The notes under the pieces were generated by a model. That model worked only from the letters and a program-made list of their open reading frames with translations, ran no database searches and was not told where the DNA came from. Below, in pieces: positions 59,122 through 64,000 of a DNA stretch of 64,000 bases; positions within the stretch are counted from its first letter, which is position 1; each line of letters begins with the position of its first letter. Both the position numbers and the translations under genes were made by a program. Origin of the DNA: Paenibacillus sp. JDR-2 (GTDB taxonomy: Bacteria; Bacillota; Bacilli; Paenibacillales; Paenibacillaceae); NCBI RefSeq assembly GCF_000023585.1, contig NC_012914.1, forward strand, positions 7,043,501 to 7,107,500, in the 5' to 3' direction.

Positions 59122-59967
59122 ATGATGTCGCAACCGAAGAAAGCAAATAAACTGCAGCCCTTTGATCTGGTGTCGAATATTCTGGTTACCTTCTTTGCGG
59201 TAATCAGCTTGTTCCCTCTATATTGGCTGTTCACCAGCTCCTTGAAAAACAGCTCCGATGTGGTGAAGATGCCGCCGGACTGGTGGCCCGCTTCCATTAC
59301 CTTCGCCAACTACTTCGATATTTTTCGGAACCAGCCCGCTTTAAGATGGACGTTCAACAGTATCTTTGTTGCCGGAGCCACGACGATTCTCGTCATTGCC
59401 GTTGGCTCGATGGCGGCTTACGCGTTCTCGAAGATCCATTTCAAAGGCCGGCAGATCATCTTTATCGTGTTTATTTCGAGCCTGATGATTCCAAAAGAAA
59501 TTATGATTGTCCCCCTATTCCGGATTGTGCAGGATTTCGGCATGGTCAACAGCTTCCACGGTATGATCTGGCCTAACGTAGCCGGCGCATTTGGGGTATT
59601 CCTGCTGAAGGGCTTTTTCGACAGTACGCCGGATGCGCTGCGGGAAGCGGCCAAAATCGACGGTGCCGGGGAGTGGCGGGTATTCCTGCAAATCATGCTG
59701 CCTATCGTCAAGCCGGGCATCGGTGCCTTGTTTATTTTGAACTTCGTGCAGATTTGGAACGATTACCTGTGGCAGCTTGTGATCGGCCAGGAGAAGACCA
59801 TGAAGACCCTGATGGTTGGGACCGCGACCCTGATGCAGGACCTCAATCCGAACTTTGCTTACAAAATGGCGGGAGCAACCGTTGCGGCGGTTCCCATGCT
59901 GATTATCTTTATTTTGTTCCAGCGCTACTTCACTTCCGGAGCTACGGCCGGTGCCATTAAGGAATAG
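59122..59967 (+). CDS. ABC transporter permease, MalG type (nan operon)
   Basis: A 281-residue inner-membrane permease. The EAA loop is ALREAAKIDGAGEWRVFLQI near 181 and the C-terminus GATAGAIKE is typical of sugar permeases. GAGGAG is eight bases before the ATG at 59122. It lies between the MalF-type permease and nanE, so the importer and the catabolic enzymes share one operon. It completes the sialate transporter except for the ATPase, which these CUT1 operons frequently lack. Confidence 0.9.
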   Translation: MMSQPKKANKLQPFDLVSNILVTFFAVISLFPLYWLFTSSLKNSSDVVKMPPDWWPASITFANYFDIFRNQPALRWTFNSIFVAGATTILVIAVGSMAAYAFSKIHFKGRQIIFIVFISSLMIPKEIMIVPLFRIVQDFGMVNSFHGMIWPNVAGAFGVFLLKGFFDSTPDALREAAKIDGAGEWRVFLQIMLPIVKPGIGALFILNFVQIWNDYLWQLVIGQEKTMKTLMVGTATLMQDLNPNFAYKMAGATVAAVPMLIIFILFQRYFTSGATAGAIKE

Positions 59968-60001
59968 CTTCATACATTGAGAGAAGAGAGAGGTCATTGG
60001 C

Positions 60002-60682
60002 ATGAATAACTTGTTTGAGCGAATACAAGGAAAGCTGGTCGTCTCCTGTCAGGCGCTTCCCGAAGAACCGCTGCACAGCCCGTTTATTATGGGGAAAATG
60101 GCCTATGCCGCTTCGCTTGGCGGAGCGGCTGGCATCCGGGCGAACAGCGTGGAGGACATCCGCGAGATCAAGACGCGGGTTAACCTGCCGATTATCGGCA
60201 TTATTAAGCAGGTATACGGGGATTGTCCCGTCTTCATTACGCCAACAATGGCAGAAGTGGATGCTCTCTGCGAGGAAGGCGTTGAGCTTATCGCCATGGA
60301 CGCTACGGACCGAGTAAGACCGGACGGATCGACGATCGACGAGCTGTTCCCCCGCATCCGAGCGAAGTATCCGAACCAGCTGTTTATGGCGGACTGCTCG
60401 ACCTGCGAGGAAGCGCTGCAAGCCGTCCGGCTTGGCTTCGATTGCGTGGGCACAACGTTAAGCGGTTACACGGAAGCAACGAAGGGCCAAGTGCTTCCTG
60501 ACTTCGGACTGATTACCAAGCTGGTGCAAACCTTGGACGTACCCGTCATTGCCGAAGGCGGTATTTCGACGCCGGAGGAGCTGCGAGCCATGTTTGACCT
60601 TGGCGCGTATTCCGCCGTTGTTGGCTCGGCTATTACAAGGCCGATGGACATTACGAAACGTTTTCTGAAAGCGCTGGAGTAG
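60002..60682 (+). CDS. nanE: N-acetylmannosamine-6-phosphate 2-epimerase
   Basis: A 226-residue TIM-barrel epimerase that turns N-acetylmannosamine 6-phosphate into N-acetylglucosamine 6-phosphate. Characteristic segments are LVVSCQALPEEPLHSPFIM (12-30), GAAGIRANSVEDIREIK near 42-58, DCSTCEEALQAVRLGFDCVGTTLSGYT (about 133-160) and AEGGISTPEEL near 186. Length and motifs fit NanE. GAGAGAGG precedes the ATG at 60002. It follows the permease by 34 bp and precedes nanK by 5 bp. The product enters amino sugar catabolism through nagA/nagB, which are not in the window. Confidence 0.95.
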   Translation: MNNLFERIQGKLVVSCQALPEEPLHSPFIMGKMAYAASLGGAAGIRANSVEDIREIKTRVNLPIIGIIKQVYGDCPVFITPTMAEVDALCEEGVELIAMDATDRVRPDGSTIDELFPRIRAKYPNQLFMADCSTCEEALQAVRLGFDCVGTTLSGYTEATKGQVLPDFGLITKLVQTLDVPVIAEGGISTPEELRAMFDLGAYSAVVGSAITRPMDITKRFLKALE

Positions 60683-60687
60683 GTCTC

Positions 60688-61539
60688 ATGCGGATTCTAT
60701 CGGCGGATATCGGCGGCACCCAAACAAAGCTTGGTCTTTGCGATGAGCACGGGAACATTGAGCGGTTCACGGAGTATTCCACGGAGAGTGCCCGGGGCGG
60801 GCCTCATGTCATTAAGCGGCTGATGGAGCAGATGTCTTCATACTCGGGTTATGACCGCATCGCAATCAGTACGGCCGGACAAGTAAACGCCGAGGAAGGC
60901 TCTATCGTCTACGCCAATGCGAATATTCCGGATTACACCGGCATGCAGATAAGCAAGATCGTTGGCGAACGTTTTGACGTGCCGGTAAAGGTGGAAAACG
61001 ACGTAAACGCGGCGGCGCTTGGCGAAGCCCGTTACGGCGCCGGCAAAGACATTGCAGATTTCTTATGTCTTACCTTTGGAACCGGCATAGGCGGCGCTAT
61101 TGTCATTAACAACCGGCTCTATAAAGGAGCGAATGGGGTTGCGGCGGAGTTCGGCCATATGTTCACGCATCCGTCGTCCTACTATGAAAGCTTCGCCTCC
61201 ACAACCGCCCTGGTAAACGAGGCGCGGCAGGCCGATCCGTCCTGCGTCAACGGCAGAACGTTATTCGAGTTGATTCAACAGGGCAATGAGCAGCTGGGCG
61301 GGATCTTGAATAGATGGATTGACGAGGTCAGCCTTGGCCTCGCTTCCTTGATTCATATCTTTAACCCGGCGGCTATCGTTGTTGGCGGCGGCGTTATGGA
61401 GCAGCTGCCGCTAGTAGAACGCGTAGAAGCGAGAACCAAATCGCTGATTATGAGCAGCTTCGCGGGAGTTTCCATCCGTCCGGCTGCGCTGGGCAACAAA
61501 GCCGGCTTGCTTGGGGCGGCATCCTTGTTTCTAAGCTAG
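60688..61539 (+). CDS. nanK: N-acetylmannosamine kinase-like ROK kinase lacking zinc motif
   Basis: A 283-residue ROK sugar kinase. The phosphate loop is ADIGGTQTKLG (6-16) and the catalytic Asp105 lies in VENDVNAAALGEARYGAG. The usual ROK zinc site CxCGxxGC is absent after the EFGHMFTHPSS segment; only His157 of the set remains. Some characterised NanK proteins also lack zinc. By context it phosphorylates N-acetylmannosamine to feed NanE. GGAG precedes the ATG at 60688, and it overlaps almost directly with nanE downstream of it. Confidence 0.9.
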   Translation: MRILSADIGGTQTKLGLCDEHGNIERFTEYSTESARGGPHVIKRLMEQMSSYSGYDRIAISTAGQVNAEEGSIVYANANIPDYTGMQISKIVGERFDVPVKVENDVNAAALGEARYGAGKDIADFLCLTFGTGIGGAIVINNRLYKGANGVAAEFGHMFTHPSSYYESFASTTALVNEARQADPSCVNGRTLFELIQQGNEQLGGILNRWIDEVSLGLASLIHIFNPAAIVVGGGVMEQLPLVERVEARTKSLIMSSFAGVSIRPAALGNKAGLLGAASLFLS

Positions 61540-61549
61540 GGGGGACGAT

Positions 61550-62404
61550 TTGCGGGAGATCAGCATTACCTCAACGATTCACTCTCACTACAACCGGTTT
61601 ACGGCCACGGAGAAAAAAACAGCCGATTATATTTTGGAGCATGCCGATGCCGTCGTCTATATGTCGATTACGGATCTGGCCGAGGGCTGCGGCGTAGGGG
61701 AGGCCAGCATCTTTCGGTTTTGCAAAGCCTTGGGCTTTAAAGGCTATCAGCAGTTCAAGATTGCGCTCGCCCACAGCATCTCCGCGGATAATGAAATTCC
61801 GCAGCTCTCCGGCCAGGTAAAAATACAGGATACGCTGGAGGACGCCGTCTCCAAGACGCTTCAGAGCAACATCAATGCACTAAATGAAACGTTCAAGCTT
61901 ATTCAGCTGGACAGCATCAACCGGGCGATTGATCTGCTTATCCGGTCCGACCGGTTTATTTTCTACGGAGTTGGCTCGTCCTTAATGACAGCGATGGAAG
62001 CGAACAACAAGTTCATGCGCATTACGAACAAGACCGGCTGCTCCGTTGATTCGCATCAGCAGGCGATGTCGGCTGCTCTAATGGGCGAGAGGGATGTCGC
62101 GATTATTATTTCCTATTCCGGTTCAACCAAGGATTCCATTGAGGTCGCAAAAAAAGCCAAAGAACGGGGAGCGGCGATTATTGTCATTACCCGCTTCGTC
62201 AAATCGCCGTTGACCTCCTATTCGGACATCACTTTGTTGTGCGGGGCCAACGAAGGACCGCTGCAGGGCGGCTCCTTATCGGCAAAGATCGCGCAGCTCT
62301 ATTTGCTTGACGTGCTGTATGTCGAATATTTTAAACGCACCTATGAAGCATCCATCGTAAACAAGGAGAACACGTCGGCGGCGGTTGCCGTCAAGCTGTT
62401 CTGA
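61550..62404 (+). CDS. RpiR/MurR-family regulator (HTH + SIS), NanR-like
   Basis: A 284-residue regulator with an N-terminal RpiR HTH (MSITDLAEGCGVGEASIFRFCKAL near 40-63) and a C-terminal SIS sugar-phosphate-binding domain (about 110-250, with FYGVGSSLMTAMEANNKFMRI and ISYSGSTKDSIEVAKKAKERGA). The start is TTG at 61550, following GGGGGGACGA. SIS regulators of this type sense N-acetylmannosamine 6-phosphate or similar. Its gene lies in the sialic acid operon, so it probably represses or activates it through the GAAAATTATTTTC palindrome before nanA; this is inference. Confidence 0.9.
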   Translation: MREISITSTIHSHYNRFTATEKKTADYILEHADAVVYMSITDLAEGCGVGEASIFRFCKALGFKGYQQFKIALAHSISADNEIPQLSGQVKIQDTLEDAVSKTLQSNINALNETFKLIQLDSINRAIDLLIRSDRFIFYGVGSSLMTAMEANNKFMRITNKTGCSVDSHQQAMSAALMGERDVAIIISYSGSTKDSIEVAKKAKERGAAIIVITRFVKSPLTSYSDITLLCGANEGPLQGGSLSAKIAQLYLLDVLYVEYFKRTYEASIVNKENTSAAVAVKLF

Positions 62405-62429
62405 AAGGCAGAAAGGGGAACAGGCCATT

Positions 62430-62900
62430 ATGATACTTGGTTTATTATCCGGGGAGAATGATTATAGTTCCGGCGGCTATGCCGTAATTGACGAAGCCCT
62501 GCGGGCTTTGCGCCAATGGAGCGAGAAGAAGGAATGGCCGGAGGGCAGGCTGGAGCTGCGAGGTGACCAGCTTTATATCAACTTCATGTCCTTCGATACG
62601 AAGAGCCAAGAGGAGCAGGTTGCGGAAAAGCATGAGCAATACCTCGATATTCATTATTTAATCGAAGGTTCCGAGCAGATCGGATGGTCGCCGCTGCGAG
62701 AGGGTATGATTCCATCCCAGCCTTATGACGAAGCGGACGACTATGCGTTATACGCCCCTCAAGCCGACGAGCAATTGTTGGCAATGAAGCCGGGTATGTA
62801 CGCCGTCTTTTTCCCTGATGACGTTCATCGTCCGGGCATGGGCGACGGTTCGCCAATTAAGAAAGCTGTCGTTAAAATTCACAGGGCGCTGCTGTTGTAG
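62430..62900 (+). CDS. YhcH/YjgK/YiaL family protein (DUF386)
   Basis: A 156-residue cupin-like protein of the YhcH group, common in sialic acid operons, where it is thought to assist anomer or sialic-acid handling (EcNanM/YhcH-type sugar processing). The family motif is HEQYLDIHYLIEGSEQIGWSPL (about 70-91), followed by FFPDDVHRPGMGDG (about 130-143), the beta-strand metal/sugar site with its histidines. The ATG at 62430 has AAGGGG nine bases before it; an earlier in-frame start overlaps the RpiR gene. It closes the operon and ends inside the terminator hairpin. Confidence 0.9.
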   Translation: MILGLLSGENDYSSGGYAVIDEALRALRQWSEKKEWPEGRLELRGDQLYINFMSFDTKSQEEQVAEKHEQYLDIHYLIEGSEQIGWSPLREGMIPSQPYDEADDYALYAPQADEQLLAMKPGMYAVFFPDDVHRPGMGDGSPIKKAVVKIHRALLL

Positions 62901-62908
62901 CGCCTTTT
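62885..62908 (+). terminator. Terminator of the nan operon, overlapping a stop codon
   Basis: GGCGCT (62885-62890) and AGCGCC (62899-62904) pair, with the TAG of the YhcH gene at 62898-62900 inside, followed by TTTT. Confidence 0.8.
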
Positions 62909-62910
62909 CC

Positions 62911-63600
62911 TTATAATAAAAGATTTGCCCGATACAAATTGGCTACCGCCTCCGTCCGGTTGCGGCTGGATGTTTTCAGCATGACGTTATTTATGAAATA
63001 CTTTACAGTGGATTCGGCAATGTTAAGAAAAGGAGCGATTTCTTTCGTCGTGAAACCGTCCGCAATGTATTGCATCACGCGCAGCTCTTTTTCGCTAAGC
63101 GCATAGGCTGCACGCGCAGCCGGCGAATGCTTGAGATGGAGCAATTGCTTCATCTGCTCCCCATAGCCCTGGACATAGCGGTTCATTTCGTCGTTATATT
63201 CAAACTGAATATTAATGGCGCACATAAAGGCAATAATGACGTTGTTCACGAGTATGGGCAATACAAGCATATTTTCTACAGGCTCATTCAGCGTATATTT
63301 CGACGACAGCCGGATTTGAAAGGCTTCTCCATCCAAATACGCAACCCTCTTCAGTTGAAGCGCATCATAAAGGACGGGAATCGTCCGTACATCGTCATGC
63401 CAATGCGATATCGCTTTAATCATTCCCTGCTCGCAAGTGAAGATTCCGTCCATACGTTGGTCGAATATCGAATACCGGAACAAATGGACAAGCTGGCAAG
63501 GGAAATGGTTCCGAAACGCTTTTAACAACTCCGACAGCTTCTCGTTTACCGAGTCCATCGATTGAATATACAACAGCTCTTTATCCAGGCTTGCATCCAT
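62911..63600 (-). CDS. LuxR-family regulator with N-terminal sensor-like domain
   Basis: A 229-residue regulator. The C-terminal LuxR/NarL HTH is at about 168-225 (LSEKELRVMQYIADGFTTKEIAPFLNIAESTVKYFINNVMLK). The first 150 residues look like a GAF/PAS-type sensor, with FPCQLVHLFRYSIFDQRMDGIF and VLPILVNNVIIAFMCAINI; no conserved cofactor motif is certain. AGGGGGA precedes the ATG at 63600. It is divergent from the alcohol dehydrogenase at 63762, its likely target. It stops 10 bp before the YhcH gene stop on the opposite strand. Confidence 0.88.
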   Translation of the reverse strand: MDASLDKELLYIQSMDSVNEKLSELLKAFRNHFPCQLVHLFRYSIFDQRMDGIFTCEQGMIKAISHWHDDVRTIPVLYDALQLKRVAYLDGEAFQIRLSSKYTLNEPVENMLVLPILVNNVIIAFMCAINIQFEYNDEMNRYVQGYGEQMKQLLHLKHSPAARAAYALSEKELRVMQYIADGFTTKEIAPFLNIAESTVKYFINNVMLKTSSRNRTEAVANLYRANLLL

Positions 63601-63630
63601 GCCCAGTCCCCCTTTAGTCCTATGCCCAAA

Positions 63631-63648
63631 ACTATACTAAAGGATAGT
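63631..63648. promoter_or_regulatory. Short inverted repeat, LuxR/adh intergenic
   Basis: ACTAT (63631-63635) and ATAGT (63644-63648) are inverted around eight bases within the 161-bp region between the divergent genes. A possible regulator site; weak. Confidence 0.3.
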
Positions 63649-63761
63649 CAAACAATCAATTTTATCCTTTTGAGCAGGGTCGTTTTATACTTTTCTCTAA
63701 CTGTGGCGCTTCGGAGAATCTACTTATAATTGAAGTAGATCATCTGAAAGGGGTTTCAACC

Positions 63762-64000
63762 ATGAAGATTAAAGCCGCATTGACCAAAGAAATCGGCTCG
63801 CCGTTTGAACTTGAAGAAATCGAATTAGCCGCGCCAAAAGCAAATGAAGTGCTTATCAAAATCGTAGCTTCCGGAGTTTGCCATACGGACGCAACGGTCC
63901 GCGATACGGGCATGACGCCGTTCCCGGCCGTGCTGGGCCATGAAGGCTCGGGCATTGTTGAAGCCGTCGGCGACAATGTCAAAGGCTTTGCGCAAGGCGA
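63762..64000 (+). CDS. Zinc-type alcohol dehydrogenase (5' part, cut by window end)
   Basis: The first 79 residues of a medium-chain, zinc-dependent alcohol dehydrogenase. The catalytic zinc site begins GVCHTDATV with the Cys of that motif, and GHEGSGIVEAVG follows, the family's Glu and second zinc-ligand region. The pattern is that of aryl-alcohol/formaldehyde-type NAD-dependent dehydrogenases. AAAGGGG is eight bases before the ATG at 63762, with TATAAT in front. It is divergent from the LuxR regulator. The remainder lies outside the window, so class assignment is limited. Confidence 0.9.
   Translation, partial: MKIKAALTKEIGSPFELEEIELAAPKANEVLIKIVASGVCHTDATVRDTGMTPFPAVLGHEGSGIVEAVGDNVKGFAQG

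Noticed and set aside
1..64000. CRISPR array, tRNA, rRNA, insertion sequence or prophage
   Set aside because: I saw no regularly spaced repeats, cloverleaf genes, transposase or integrase, or phage genes.

Overview
The window reads as a stretch of chromosome from a low-to-mid GC Gram-positive bacterium of the Paenibacillus/Paenibacillaceae type. The pointers are strong AGGAGG-type ribosome binding sites, frequent TTG and GTG starts, lipoprotein-type solute-binding proteins, LplB/LplC-like ABC permeases, a YesM/YesN-type two-component pair, an S-layer-homology protein, a Btr-like AraC regulator and many HxlR and TetR regulators. I see no tRNA, rRNA, insertion sequence, prophage or CRISPR array. 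The genus is inferred from gene style, not from a marker gene.

Layout, left to right. (1) 1-2192: the start of a GH29 alpha-L-fucosidase (cut by the window edge), a divergent AraC regulator and a SnoaL-like protein. (2) 2283-10720: a leftward carbohydrate operon, ROK repressor > FGGY (xylulokinase-like) kinase > GH32-like hydrolase > two LplB/LplC-type permeases > solute-binding lipoprotein, with a perfect 23-bp palindrome over the ROK promoter. (3) 10835-18440: malate:quinone oxidoreductase, a HxlR/oxidoreductase pair, several unknown small proteins, a YCII protein, and an operon of a coiled-coil protein with a membrane-anchored polysaccharide deacetylase. (4) 18441-24262: a candidate structured RNA, a parS-like site, a Btr-like regulator with a Fur-boxed siderophore-binding lipoprotein, an ECF sigma/anti-sigma pair, and a tiny LPKTG protein next to a lipoprotein-type sortase. 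(5) 24280-29232: sugar isomerase-like protein, SAM methyltransferase with TPR-like tail, TerC, cupin and AlkD-like proteins. (6) 29389-35133: an ssuBACC-type organosulfur transport operon ending in an NtaA/DszA-class flavin monooxygenase, with a strong promoter and a large operator next to a TetR gene. (7) 35304-48314: regulator/oxidoreductase pairs (HxlR, TetR, SDR, nitroreductase, ketopantoate-reductase-like, DoxX), a DUF2339 membrane protein, a large SLH surface protein, an aminoglycoside-phosphotransferase-like protein and a SigJ-like sigma factor followed by DoxX. (8) 48464-55477: a sugar ABC operon flanked on one side by a YesN-type response regulator and on the other by its likely YesM-type kinase. 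(9) 55532-62908: a complete sialic acid catabolic operon (nanA, ABC solute-binding protein, two permeases, nanE, nanK, RpiR regulator, YhcH) with a near-consensus cre site upstream. (10) 62911-64000: a LuxR-type regulator divergent from an alcohol dehydrogenase cut by the right edge.

The region is specialised for scavenging host, plant or microbial glycans (fucose, fructoside-like, sialic acid and other sugars) and organosulfur compounds, with local one-component regulators controlling each module. The items most worth follow-up are the GH32-like/FGGY-kinase/ABC operon, the minimal LPKTG protein with a lipoprotein sortase, the ABC-type sialate operon, the unexplained structured element at 18565-18700 and the parS-like site beside it.
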